Below, in pieces: positions 1 through 8,147 of a stretch of DNA of 43,936 nucleotides. A program made the position numbers and the translations under genes. Every line of letters starts with the position of its first letter. Positions within the stretch are counted from its first letter, which is position 1. The DNA is taken from assembly GCA_020725525.1 (NCBI GenBank), contig DYEX01000065.1, positions 1 to 43,936 of the forward strand, written 5' to 3'. The notes beneath the pieces are model-generated. The model ran no database searches and was not told where the DNA came from. It worked only from the letters and a program-made list of their open reading frames with translations. The stretch is from Desulfovirgula sp. Its GTDB lineage: Bacteria; Bacillota; Desulfotomaculia; Desulfotomaculales; Desulfovirgulaceae.

Positions 1-53
1 CATGTCTTCGTCACCGTAAGGCCAATTAACTGATACTGTTGGGAGGTTAATCC
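1..53. other. left edge, end of an unseen upstream gene or leader
   Basis: No gene can be assigned here. All three forward frames hit a stop before the ferredoxin start, so an upstream gene could end in this stretch. The last bases carry GGGAGG seven bases before the start of the next gene. Known relatives of the next two genes often follow an aldehyde oxidoreductase gene, but nothing in these 53 bases proves that. Confidence 0.3.
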
Positions 54-563
54 ATGAGCAAGTATTACCTGTACCAGGACGAGAAGAGATGCATTTCCTG
101 CCGCAGTTGTGAAGTGCAGTGCAAGGTCAACAAGGGTCTTGATGTAGGGCCAAAACCGAACCAGGTGGTGGTGGTAGGCCCGGTTGAGATAGATAGTCAG
201 CCGAAGGCAACCAATGTTTTTATCGCCTGCTTCCACTGCGAGGATCCCTGGTGTGTACCGGCCTGTCCTACCGGGGCCGTGCAGAAACGTGCCAGGGACG
301 GGATTGTTTTCATTGACCAGGAGTTGTGTGTGGGGTGCAAGAGCTGCATCATGGCCTGCCCGTGGGGGGCGCCCCAATGGGATGCTAAGAAAGGTAAGGC
401 CGTGAAATGCGATTATTGTATGGACCGGATTGACGCGGGGCTCAAGCCGGCATGCGTTACCGCCTGTCCCACCAGCAGCCTTCTCTTTGGCCTGGCCGCA
501 CGCATGCCGGACATAAAACGGGTCCGCTATGCCCGCCAGATTGTTGCGGTGGGGCATAGTTAA
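54..563 (+). CDS. four-cluster [4Fe-4S] ferredoxin-type electron-transfer subunit
   Basis: 169-residue polyferredoxin of the DmsB/HycB/AorA type, expected to pass electrons in the cytoplasm between a catalytic partner and the flavoprotein encoded next. Sixteen cysteines fall into four groups: CISCRSCEVQC near residue 13, CFHCEDPWCVPAC near 60, CVGCKSCIMAC near 93, and CDYC...CVTAC from about 122 to 138. This is the ligand pattern for four [4Fe-4S] clusters, and the length is normal. The ATG has GGGAGG upstream at good spacing. The next gene starts 16 bases after the stop, so the two are probably co-transcribed. In aldehyde:ferredoxin oxidoreductase operons an equivalent subunit links the tungsten enzyme to an NAD-binding flavoprotein; whether such an enzyme lies to the left is not visible. 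The electron-transfer role is secure, the partner is not. Confidence 0.88.
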   Translation: MSKYYLYQDEKRCISCRSCEVQCKVNKGLDVGPKPNQVVVVGPVEIDSQPKATNVFIACFHCEDPWCVPACPTGAVQKRARDGIVFIDQELCVGCKSCIMACPWGAPQWDAKKGKAVKCDYCMDRIDAGLKPACVTACPTSSLLFGLAARMPDIKRVRYARQIVAVGHS

Positions 564-579
564 AAGGGGTAGGGTTATC

Positions 580-3393
580 ATGGCAAAAAATGTTTGTAGC
601 GTTAAGAAGGCAGAGGAAATCATAAAATCCTATTTAAATACAACGTCAAATAGACTTTGCGGCCAGTGCCGTTCCCATCTGAACACAGCTTTAAATCTGC
701 TGGGCGGGATACGGGGCGGGAAGGCCCGCATTGGCGACCTGGAGGGCCTGTTGACCCTGGTCAACAGGTTGCACCTTACGTGCCACTGCGGTCAGGGGAA
801 GCGTGTGGCGCCGGAAGTTATGGCCATTTTACGGGAAAACAGGGACGATTTCATAGTTCACATTGAGAACCGGGTATGTCCCGCTTCCGAGTGTTCCCAC
901 CTGGTGCTTGCACCCTGTCAGGCGGCCTGCCCGGCAGGTATCGATATCCCAAATTATGTTGCACTGGTAGGACAGGGCAAGTATACCGAAGCTTTGCAAC
1001 TAATATTAGAAGATGTTCCCTTGCCCGGTGTTCTGGGGCGTATTTGCGAACATCCCTGTGAGCGTGCCTGTCGCAGGGGTGAGGTTGACGCACCCATATC
1101 CATCTGTGCTCTGAAAAGGCTGGCCTACGACCAGGTCCGGGAGATCCGGGAAAAGGTAAACCTTTTTTCGCCGCGGCCCGTAAGAAAATCAGAAAAGAAA
1201 GTTGCAGTGGTCGGCTCGGGTCCTGCAGGCCTTTCCTGCGCCTATTTTCTGGCGAAAAAGGGTTATGGTGTGACCATATTTGAAGCCATGCCCGAGCCGG
1301 GGGGAATGCTCGCGTACGGCATTCCCCCATACCGGCTTCCCCGGGAAGTTCTATGGGATGAAATAGCCCGCATCCAGGCCATGGGTGTGGAGATCAGGCT
1401 GAACAGCCCTATTACCGGGGAATACGGTATTGAGGCTTTGATGAACGACGGTTACGCGGCGGTATTTTTAGGTACGGGGGCCTGGAAAGGTTCCATTCCC
1501 ATCCCCAACCATGAGGGATATAAAGGTGTGATGGACGGGGTGACCTTTCTCAGGTTAGTAAACCAGAGTTTGCTGATGGGAACCGGCGAACAGGATGCAG
1601 AGGTCCGCGGTAAGAAAGTGGTTGTGGTGGGCGGCGGCAACGTGGCCATTGACGCCGCACGGGTTGCCCTGCGTCTGGGAGCCCATGAGGTAAGGATTAT
1701 TTATCGGCGAACACGTCAGGAAATGCCTGCGCTGGATGAAGAAATAGAAGCGGCTGAAATGGAAGGAGTGCTCCTGGACTATCTTATCTCTCCCATCGGG
1801 CTGGGAGGCAAAGACGGGTGTGTTCAATATATTGAGTGCATACGCAATACTTTGAGTGAGCCCGATGCAACCGGTCGTTGCTGGCCGGTCCCCGTCAAGA
1901 ATTCAGAGTTCAAAATGGAAGCCGACATGGTTATTTTTGCCGTGGGCCAGAAGCCTGATCTCTCATTTATCAATCAGGGCTCGGGGTCACCGGAGGTTCT
2001 GGTCTCCCGGGATCGTATTGTCGTTAACCCGGATACCATGGAAACATCCCGGCCGGGGGTTTTTGCGGGGGGCGATGTTGTTACCGGGCCCGCAAGTGCC
2101 ATTAAGGCCATTGCTGCCGGAAAACGCGCGGCTGCCGCCATTGATGCCTATTTACGTGGAGAAAAACCTTCAGCCGCCATAAAGTATCCCGTTAAAAGGA
2201 AAGTTGCTACACTTATGCATGTTAGCGCTGAAGAGAAAAGCCGCCCCCGGACCCATTCGTTTGCAGATGTGTACTTAATCGAAAAACAGCATACTTTTGA
2301 GGAGATCATGAAAGGTATTAGCCCTGAAGCCGCTGCGGCGGAAGCAAGCAGGTGCCTGCGGTGCGACCTTTGCATTGCCTGCGGGAAATGTGTTGATACC
2401 TGCCGCAAAGTGGGGGCAGAAGCCATTCAACTGGGTTACGTTGATGGTAGCAGGGGATCTACAACTGACTTTACACGCCCGGGCGATAAGTGTACAGGGT
2501 GTGGCAGTTGTTCCGTCAATTGTCCTACCGGGGCCATAACTCTGAGTGATGAAGACGGCTATAGGGAGATACGCATGTGCGGGGCACTGATGAGCCGGCT
2601 GGATCTGGTTACCTGCCGGATTTGCGGGCAGGCCTTTGCTACGGTAAGGCATCTTGACTCTGTGAATGAACGTTTGGGGAACTGCCCAGGCCAGGCACAT
2701 AGCAACAAGGACATATGTTCAGCCTGCTTACGCCGGGTGATAGCCCAAAAGATTTTCGGCAGGGAATTCCAAACTGTTGATTGGACAGCACTGGTCTCCA
2801 TTCAATTGGATCAAGAAGCTCTAAAACCGGAAAAAGATACGGGAGATGTCTTCTGGACGTCCCGGGAAGAACAGGGGGTTATGGAACGGCTGCGGCCCCA
2901 GATGCAAAAGATTCAGGACCTGGTCGGTGAACTCTCCACAGTCGTTCATGGTCCGGGCCGGCTCTCTATGGAAGCGGGTCGTATAGTGAAGATGATTAGC
3001 GATATGGCTGAACAGGTCAACCTGCTGGCCCTCAACGCTTCAATTGAGGCCGTCAGGGTTGGTGGCCAGGGAAACGAAATTTCCGCATTGTTGAATGAGG
3101 TGCATGAACTGGCCGCACAGTCCGCCCGTGCGGCAACGGAGATCGGTGTTTTCATTCACAAGGTACGGCAGGAGATTTCCTCCAGCGTTGGCGGGGAGAA
3201 CGATACCGGTAACGGCAGTTTTGCCATAGGAGAAGGTGTCCTGCTTGCCGTTGAAACGAGAAAGCACTTCAATGCCATTGTGCAACATGTAGAGCACGTT
3301 GTCCGCCAGGTGGGCAGGGTGGCCCGCATCGCCGGCGAATTAAGTGCGGCCAGAGAGGAGAACACTGTCCCGGTCGAGGAAAAGTCGGCCTAG
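580..3393 (+). CDS. NAD(P)H/FAD/Fe-S oxidoreductase (GltD-like) fused to a chemoreceptor signalling segment
   Basis: 937 residues from the ATG at 580, preceded by AAAAGGGG; the upstream in-frame TTG at 529 lies inside the previous gene. Order: a NuoF-type Fe-S domain (residues about 11-95, CGQC and CHCG, with His where NuoF has the third Cys); the GltD/DPYD-type Fe-S helical domain (CQAAC about 113-117, CEHPCERAC about 156-164); an FAD-binding fold (VGSGPAGLSC near 211); an NAD(P)-binding fold (VVGGGNVAIDAA near 358); and two ferredoxin clusters (CLRCDLCIACGKC near 592, CTGCGSCSVNC near 638). A further Cys-rich stretch lies at about 678-720. From residue about 768 to the end it changes completely to a methyl-accepting-chemotaxis signalling helix ([10 protein letters not shown]...[10 protein letters not shown]), matching the next gene closely. 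The enzyme part resembles the NADH-binding subunit of aldehyde oxidoreductases and glutamate synthase small subunits. The fusion is the oddity; its tip residues are degenerate. Confidence 0.85.
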   Translation: MAKNVCSVKKAEEIIKSYLNTTSNRLCGQCRSHLNTALNLLGGIRGGKARIGDLEGLLTLVNRLHLTCHCGQGKRVAPEVMAILRENRDDFIVHIENRVCPASECSHLVLAPCQAACPAGIDIPNYVALVGQGKYTEALQLILEDVPLPGVLGRICEHPCERACRRGEVDAPISICALKRLAYDQVREIREKVNLFSPRPVRKSEKKVAVVGSGPAGLSCAYFLAKKGYGVTIFEAMPEPGGMLAYGIPPYRLPREVLWDEIARIQAMGVEIRLNSPITGEYGIEALMNDGYAAVFLGTGAWKGSIPIPNHEGYKGVMDGVTFLRLVNQSLLMGTGEQDAEVRGKKVVVVGGGNVAIDAARVALRLGAHEVRIIYRRTRQEMPALDEEIEAAEMEGVLLDYLISPIGLGGKDGCVQYIECIRNTLSEPDATGRCWPVPVKNSEFKMEADMVIFAVGQKPDLSFINQGSGSPEVLVSRDRIVVNPDTMETSRPGVFAGGDVVTGPASAIKAIAAGKRAAAAIDAYLRGEKPSAAIKYPVKRKVATLMHVSAEEKSRPRTHSFADVYLIEKQHTFEEIMKGISPEAAAAEASRCLRCDLCIACGKCVDTCRKVGAEAIQLGYVDGSRGSTTDFTRPGDKCTGCGSCSVNCPTGAITLSDEDGYREIRMCGALMSRLDLVTCRICGQAFATVRHLDSVNERLGNCPGQAHSNKDICSACLRRVIAQKIFGREFQTVDWTALVSIQLDQEALKPEKDTGDVFWTSREEQGVMERLRPQMQKIQDLVGELSTVVHGPGRLSMEAGRIVKMISDMAEQVNLLALNASIEAVRVGGQGNEISALLNEVHELAAQSARAATEIGVFIHKVRQEISSSVGGENDTGNGSFAIGEGVLLAVETRKHFNAIVQHVEHVVRQVGRVARIAGELSAAREENTVPVEEKSA

Positions 3394-3404
3394 TGAACGG
3401 AATG

Positions 3405-3435
3405 CCCGGAGTGTTTTGGAACCCTGCACTCCGGG
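3405..3435 (+). terminator. strong hairpin between oxidoreductase and chemoreceptor genes
   Basis: CCCGGAGTG (3405-3413) pairs perfectly with CACTCCGGG (3427-3435) across a 13-base loop, just after the oxidoreductase stop. It is followed by a C run and an A run rather than a T run. It may be a processing or pausing hairpin rather than a classical intrinsic terminator. Confidence 0.45.
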
Positions 3436-3482
3436 TGTCCCCCCCCAAAAAAACATACTGCGGTAATACGGCGAGGCGATAA

Positions 3483-5372
3483 ATGCATATGAAGGCTTTA
3501 TTTACCAGCATCAAGTTCCGTATTTTGCTCCCTTTGCTGGTATTGCCGGCTGTGGGCTTTGGGTTGTTGGCGTTTTACAACTACAGCCAGACCAAAAGCA
3601 TGATTATCCAGCAGGAAAAACAGCACTTTCAGTCCATACAGGCCTTTGTGGAAAACGACCTGGCTGAAACCACCCGGAGCATTCGACTGGGTATAGAAAG
3701 TGTGGTCAACAATCCCCAGGTGCAGGAAGCATTCGCGGCCAGGGACCGGGAAAAGCTGAAAGCACTCACTGCCCCCATCTGGGAACAAATTAAAGACGAT
3801 GGAATTGAACAGTTCCAGTTCCACCTTCCCCCGGCCACCGCCTTTTTACGCCTGCATATGCCTGACAAATTTGGGGATGACCTTTCTTCCTTCCGGGCTA
3901 CGGTGGTGGAGGCCAACCGGAGCAAAAAGCCGGTGGCCGGCCTGGAAGAGGGGCGGGGCGGTTACGGCTTTCGCGTGGTGGTCCCGGTGTTCTACCAGGG
4001 CCGGCATGTGGGCAGTGCCGAGTACGGCCAGGGTTTTAACCAGGCTCTATTAACCAAATGGAAGGAGCAGCTGGGGGCGGATTTTTTTGTTTACCGGCGC
4101 GGGGACAGGGGTATCTCCCTGGTGGATAGCGGCAACCTGCTGGCCGCTACGGCGGACAAAGATACATATCCTGTGGACGAGGGCTTAATTAAAGCCTGCC
4201 TGGAACAAGGGAAGACGCAGGTAACATACATAAACGACGGCCGCCAGGCGGTTCAGTTGCTTCCCTTGAAGGATTACTCCGGCGCTACCATTGCCTATGC
4301 CAAGGTAGTTTTAAGCCGGGAAGGCGTGTTATCCAAACTCAGTGCTACCATGGTTAACCTGTTTGTCGTTTTTCTGGTTACCGGTGCGTTGGTTTTGGGC
4401 ATTATCTACATGCTCCTCCAGCGTTCCTTATACCCGATTACCAGACTGGTGGGAGAAATGGCGCGCGTGGGCGAGGGGGATCTTACGGTTTCTCCCGTAT
4501 GCTCTTCCCGTGATGAAGTGGGCCGCCTTACAAGCAGTTTTTGCAGCATGATCGAAAGCATTCGCTCTCTGGTCAGCCAGGCCATTTCCACCGCCCGCCA
4601 CCTCTCCGCCGCGGGACAGGATTTGTCGCTTTCCATTCAGCAGGTTTCCGCGGGAGCCCAGCAGACTGCCAGTATAGCCGATAGCCTGGCACAGGTTGCT
4701 ACCCAGTTGAATCATGGGGTTCAGGAGCTGGAAAAGGCTGCAGGGGACGCATCCCTGACGGCCCGGGGAGGCGGGGAGGCCATGGAAAGGCTGCGTTTCC
4801 AGATGGAGAAAATTCAGGACCTGGTCAGCGAGCTCTCTACCGTCGTTCACGGTTTGGGCCGGCGTTCGCAGCAAGTAGGCCGGATAGTTGAAATGATTAC
4901 CGACATAGCCGAACAGACCAACCTGCTGGCCCTCAATGCCTCTATTGAAGCAGCACGGGCCGGAGTGCACGGGAAGGGGTTTGCCGTGGTGGCGGATGAG
5001 GTGCGTAAACTGGCCGAGCAGTCCGCCCGGGCGGCAACGGAGATCGGCGTTTTTATTCGCGAAGTACAACAGGAGACTGCCCGCGGGGTTAATGACATGG
5101 AAAAAAGTGTTCAAAGCATGCGGGAAGGTGTCCAGATAGCCGTCGAAACCGGGAAACATTTTAGTGCCATCGTACAGCAGGTAGAACACATTGCCCGGCA
5201 GGTGGACCGGGTGGCCCGGGCCACCGGTGAAGTGAGTGCAGCCAGCCAGGAGGTGGCCGCTGCCGCCAGCGAACAGTCAGGGACGGTGGAAAGGATAGCC
5301 CGGGCCGCCGGTGAGCTCTCTTCCATGGCCGAAGAGCTGGAGGCACAGGTGAGCCGCTTCAAGTTGAATTAA
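3483..5372 (+). CDS. methyl-accepting chemotaxis protein with periplasmic Cache-type sensor
   Basis: 629-residue transmembrane chemoreceptor. TM1 spans about residues 12-30. The extracellular sensor (about 35-285) carries the FGDDLSSFR and [13 protein letters not shown] pattern typical of double-Cache receptors, which bind small ligands outside the cell. TM2 is near 287-307. A HAMP domain follows (about 308-360, [13 protein letters not shown]...RDEVGRL), then a long cytoplasmic helical hairpin. The tip [15 protein letters not shown]...[17 protein letters not shown] (about 480-515) matches the CheA/CheW-binding consensus. The start is ATG 3483 or ATG 3489; the ribosome site (GGCGAGG) is mediocre. 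It follows the oxidoreductase-receptor fusion and shares about 150 residues with it at both protein and DNA level. This copy has the canonical tip, so it is the functional one. Confidence 0.95.
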   Translation: MHMKALFTSIKFRILLPLLVLPAVGFGLLAFYNYSQTKSMIIQQEKQHFQSIQAFVENDLAETTRSIRLGIESVVNNPQVQEAFAARDREKLKALTAPIWEQIKDDGIEQFQFHLPPATAFLRLHMPDKFGDDLSSFRATVVEANRSKKPVAGLEEGRGGYGFRVVVPVFYQGRHVGSAEYGQGFNQALLTKWKEQLGADFFVYRRGDRGISLVDSGNLLAATADKDTYPVDEGLIKACLEQGKTQVTYINDGRQAVQLLPLKDYSGATIAYAKVVLSREGVLSKLSATMVNLFVVFLVTGALVLGIIYMLLQRSLYPITRLVGEMARVGEGDLTVSPVCSSRDEVGRLTSSFCSMIESIRSLVSQAISTARHLSAAGQDLSLSIQQVSAGAQQTASIADSLAQVATQLNHGVQELEKAAGDASLTARGGGEAMERLRFQMEKIQDLVSELSTVVHGLGRRSQQVGRIVEMITDIAEQTNLLALNASIEAARAGVHGKGFAVVADEVRKLAEQSARAATEIGVFIREVQQETARGVNDMEKSVQSMREGVQIAVETGKHFSAIVQQVEHIARQVDRVARATGEVSAASQEVAAAASEQSGTVERIARAAGELSSMAEELEAQVSRFKLN

Positions 5373-5539
5373 CCCGGGTCTACTTCATCAAAAGAAAGAG
5401 TAGTTACCCGCGTAAATTCACCCCGTTTCTTTTCTTCCGGGGTGGCCGGCTGCTCCAGAAGGTCTTCATTTCCCGGCGCAAACAGTGGTTCCTTTTTCCC
5501 GGGCCTTTTCACCCCTGGTGTTTTGTTCCCGGCCGGCAT
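5369..5539 (-). CDS. small conserved-looking protein of unknown function (56 aa)
   Basis: A short reverse-strand frame runs from ATG (5537-5539) to a TAA at 5369-5371, overlapping the end of the chemoreceptor gene by four bases in convergent orientation. AAAGGTGG lies ten bases upstream of the ATG. An in-frame ATG at 5546-5548 is too close to that site. The product begins [11 protein letters not shown], is rich in Lys, Pro and Glu, and ends [15 protein letters not shown], an acidic tail without membrane segment or signal. I do not recognise the family. The good ribosome site, protein-like composition and lack of another gene in this gap support it as real. Confidence 0.5.
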   Translation of the reverse strand: MPAGNKTPGVKRPGKKEPLFAPGNEDLLEQPATPEEKKRGEFTRVTTLSFDEVDPG

Positions 5540-5632
5540 GATTACCATTCCACCTTTCGTTCTAACAAGTTTAAACTGTAGACACTACTTATGTTTTTAA
5601 AATCTCTCAGTGAATTGTTGCATATTCATTGT

Positions 5633-6496
5633 TCATTTACCCAGGCGCCGGGCGGTAGCCAGCAACTGTTCAGCCCGGCGCACAATGGGTAGTTCTACCA
5701 TTCTCCCCTCCACCTGAATGACGCCGCTGCCGGCGGCCTGGGCCCGGGCAAAGGCCTCTACCACCTTCTCCGCCCAGGCGATTTCCTCAGCGCCGGGGGT
5801 GAAGACCTCATTCACCGGTGCCACCTGGGCCGGGTGGATCACCAGTTTGCCCTGGAAGCCCAGTTTACGGGCACGGCGGGCGTCTTCCACCAGGAAGGAA
5901 ATGTCCCTGAAGTCGGGGTTTACGGTATCCAGTGGCGGAGCTATGCCTGCTGCCCGGGAAGCCACCACCAGCTGGCAACGGGCGAAAAATAATTCATCGC
6001 CGTCCCGCGAATAGGGCACACCGATATCCATGGTAAAATCGTTGCCCCCAAAGGCCAGGCAGCTTACCCGGGGAGCGGCGGCAATCTCCTCCGCCCGGGC
6101 GATACCCCGGGCACTTTCCACAAAGGGGATTAATTTAATCTTTCCTACCGGCAAATTGTGTTGCCGTTCTAAAAGGGAAAGCAACCAGTCTACCCGGCGC
6201 ACTTCTTCCCCCGATTCGGCCTTGGCCAGCATGAGCCCCTCTACGGGCAAATCCACCACCATTTGCAGATCCTGCAGGATATGGGGCGAGCCGGCACCGT
6301 TTATGCGCACAAAAACGGGGATGGGGCGGGGAATGCTCAAGGTCTGCCGGACCTGTTGGCGGGCTTTTTCCTTCTGGGCCTCGGCTACAGCATCTTCCAG
6401 GTCCAGAATAACCGCATCGGCCCCGGCTGCAAAGGCCTTCTCTCCCTTGCGTGGATCGTCACCAGGAGTGAAAAGAAGTGTGCGCAGTGAAAACAT
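5633..6496 (-). CDS. CitE-like CoA-ester lyase (HpcH/HpaI aldolase superfamily)
   Basis: 287-residue TIM-barrel enzyme of the citrate lyase beta-subunit/malyl-CoA/citramalyl-CoA lyase family. Motifs: the N-terminal RTLLFTPGDDPRKGEKA, the metal and substrate segment DAVILDLEDAV (about 27-37), the conserved Arg in VFVRING (about 62), GLMLAKAES (about 92), the Mg-binding Glu in LIPFVESARG (about 127), FGGNDFTMDIG (about 149), and GFQGKLVIHPAQ near 215. No citrate lyase alpha, gamma or ligase genes are adjacent, so it is unlikely to be the citrate lyase subunit. A stand-alone (S)-citramalyl-CoA or malyl-CoA lyase is more likely. It is transcribed alone on the minus strand. The ATG has AAGGA about 13 bases upstream, slightly far. 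Confidence 0.88.
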   Translation of the reverse strand: MFSLRTLLFTPGDDPRKGEKAFAAGADAVILDLEDAVAEAQKEKARQQVRQTLSIPRPIPVFVRINGAGSPHILQDLQMVVDLPVEGLMLAKAESGEEVRRVDWLLSLLERQHNLPVGKIKLIPFVESARGIARAEEIAAAPRVSCLAFGGNDFTMDIGVPYSRDGDELFFARCQLVVASRAAGIAPPLDTVNPDFRDISFLVEDARRARKLGFQGKLVIHPAQVAPVNEVFTPGAEEIAWAEKVVEAFARAQAAGSGVIQVEGRMVELPIVRRAEQLLATARRLGK

Positions 6497-6554
6497 TCTG
6501 AAAGCACCATCCTTATTGAAATTATTCCCGGGGCTTTTCGCAAAACCTTTTCAT

Positions 6555-6582
6555 CCTGCTACTTGCCAGCAGGCTCTTTTTT
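6555..6582 (+). terminator. intrinsic terminator-like hairpin with T run, no upstream gene on its strand
   Basis: CCTGCT (6555-6560) pairs with AGCAGG (6568-6573) and is followed by CTCTTTTTT. It points in the + direction although the gene to its left lies on the minus strand. It could stop read-through, or act as an attenuator in the leader of the gene at 6717. Confidence 0.5.
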
Positions 6583-6716
6583 ATGGGACAATGGTGCTGT
6601 GGAGTAGTTTGGCGGTATGTTGCTTTTGCCCGGGTACTATTGCCTTTATTCTTTCCGTACCGGTTTTAATCCTGCCGGTTTAAGGTTTGGTTAAACGGTT
6701 GGTGGAGGTGTGGGTT

Positions 6717-7202
6717 ATGCGGGAAATTGCCTTGCCGGATTTCATTGGCGAATCGGAGCATGGGATGATTGTTATGGTTTCGGCGCTGGAGGATGAGCTT
6801 GAGCCCCTTTTCAAGCGCTTCCACCGGGGCGAAAAGGTCCCCTACCAGTTTGGCTGGCAACTGGTGTCCATCGATGGTCAGCATTATCTGGTCACCCTGG
6901 ATTTAAACTGGGATGGAGGACATGAAGTGGCCATCGGTTTTACCCCGGAAATGTGGGATATTCTGCCCGCTGTGCGTCATAAAGACCTCACTGTCGTCAC
7001 CGACTGGGACCTGGTTGGCCAGGAGACAAAAATTTCCCCCTCCAAAGCCCTGGTTATCCGCCAGGCCTACCGGGGGTTCGATGTGTTGATCAGGCAGGTG
7101 GCCCAGGTAGTCCCACCTCTGCAGGGGTCCCACCCGGGGGAGGAACTGGAAAAATTGCAGGAAATTCTGGCCGGATGCGTGGATCCAGGTCAGCTCCATT
7201 GA
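6717..7202 (+). CDS. hypothetical protein, 161 aa
   Basis: I do not recognise this family. The start is the ATG at 6717, preceded by GGTGGAGGTG; an in-frame TTG at 6687 has no ribosome site. The soluble product has no signal peptide or membrane segment. Its N-terminal half alternates hydrophobic strands with acidic stretches (SALEDELEPLFKRF, VTLDLNWDGGHEVAIGF). The middle has WDILPAVRHKDLTVVTDWDL, and the C-terminus is helical. The gene is followed after 65 bases by the DUF421 gene in the same orientation, so the two are likely one unit. Confidence 0.7.
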   Translation: MREIALPDFIGESEHGMIVMVSALEDELEPLFKRFHRGEKVPYQFGWQLVSIDGQHYLVTLDLNWDGGHEVAIGFTPEMWDILPAVRHKDLTVVTDWDLVGQETKISPSKALVIRQAYRGFDVLIRQVAQVVPPLQGSHPGEELEKLQEILAGCVDPGQLH

Positions 7203-7218
7203 ATTGACTTTCAAAGAA

Positions 7219-7267
7219 TAACCCGGCCTCCCCCGGGGCCAAACTAGAGGAGCGGGAGGCCGGGTTA
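7219..7267 (+). promoter_or_regulatory. perfect 14-bp inverted repeat masking the ribosome site of the DUF421 gene
   Basis: TAACCCGGCCTCCC (7219-7232) is perfectly complementary to 7254-7267, and the right arm abuts the ATG at 7268. The right arm contains GGGAGG, the only well-spaced Shine-Dalgarno sequence. In RNA this stem would hide the ribosome site and hold the start codon at its base. There is no T run after it, so it is a better candidate for translational control or coupling than for termination. Confidence 0.6.
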
Positions 7268-7939
7268 ATGCTGTTATCAATTTACCGCACGGTGTTAATA
7301 TATTTTATTGTACTGCTGGTAGTTCGCCTGATGGGCAAGCGGGAAATCGGTCAGTTTTCCCCCTTTGATTTTGTGGTGGCCATAATAATTGCCGAACTGG
7401 CGGCCATTCCCATGGAGTCTACCGACATTCCCCTGTGGAGGGGGATAATTCCCCTGGTTACCCTGGGAGTTTTGGAGGTGTTGCTCAGTTACCTGGCCCT
7501 GCACAGTCCCTTCCTGCGCCGGTTGCTGGATGGTGAACCCCAGGTGGTAATTCGTAACGGGCGCGTGGTTAAGGACGAACTACGCCGGGCACGCTATAAC
7601 TTAAACGACCTTTTGGCCCAGCTCAGGGAGAAGGGAATCATTAATGTATGCGATGTGGAGTTTGGTGTGCTGGAAACTTCGGGCAAGCTGAGCGTTATTC
7701 CTAAATCCCAGAAACGTCCCGTTACTCCCGAAGATCTGGGTTTATCTACGCATTACGAGGGCCTGCCTACCGTGCTGGTGATGGATGGCCGGGTAATGAA
7801 GGATAACTTGCTTTTAGTCGGCCTCGATGAGGCGTGGTTAAAGGAACGCCTGGCCGCGGCTGGCCTGGAACCCAGGCGTGTTTTTCTGGCTACCCTGGGC
7901 ACCGACGGCCGGCTGTTTATTAATGAGGATAGGATTTGA
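7268..7939 (+). CDS. DUF421 (YetF/YdfS-type) inner-membrane protein
   Basis: 223 residues. The N-terminus has three hydrophobic segments (about 4-20, 33-48, 58-78) with the family signature VRLMGKREIGQFSPFDFVVAI. A cytoplasmic alpha/beta domain follows: VVIRNGRVVKDELRRARYNLNDLLAQLR (about 90-118), a strand near VEFGVLETSGKLSVIPK, and a second half beginning at GLPTVLVMDGRVMKDNL. The length and two-part cytoplasmic domain match YetF proteins, common in spore formers and of uncertain function. It follows the hypothetical gene at 6717. Its ribosome site is buried in an inverted repeat, described separately. Confidence 0.9.
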   Translation: MLLSIYRTVLIYFIVLLVVRLMGKREIGQFSPFDFVVAIIIAELAAIPMESTDIPLWRGIIPLVTLGVLEVLLSYLALHSPFLRRLLDGEPQVVIRNGRVVKDELRRARYNLNDLLAQLREKGIINVCDVEFGVLETSGKLSVIPKSQKRPVTPEDLGLSTHYEGLPTVLVMDGRVMKDNLLLVGLDEAWLKERLAAAGLEPRRVFLATLGTDGRLFINEDRI

Positions 7940-7995
7940 GGATAAGATAAAAGCAGGATAAATTAAAAGTGACCTCCTGCTGAGGAGGCATTAAT

Positions 7996-8059
7996 ATGGC
8001 AGGTACCGGCAGGGTTTTCTCATTTTACGGGCTTTTTTTAGCCCAGGTTGTGTTATAAT
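7996..8059 (+). promoter_or_regulatory. extended -10 promoter with a possible 20-codon leader ORF
   Basis: TGTTATAAT (8051-8059) is an extended -10 element upstream of the coiled-coil gene. No good -35 is visible. It lies about 85 bases before that start, leaving a leader that holds the inverted pair GGGGCAA...TTGCCCC. The same stretch contains a tiny frame, ATG 7996 to TAA 8058 (20 residues), with GAGGAGG seven bases upstream. That frame may be chance. Confidence 0.4.
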
Positions 8060-8147
8060 ATTCCAAAGGTGGCCGGTTGCAAAAAGCAGGGGGCAAGAAA
8101 AATTTTGCCATTTTGCCCCGGTTCTTGAAAAAGGAGGGGCAACAATA

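Noticed and set aside
4428-5189. 253-residue minus-strand frame inside the chemoreceptor gene
   Set aside because: Antisense shadow of the signalling domain; no domain or ribosome site.
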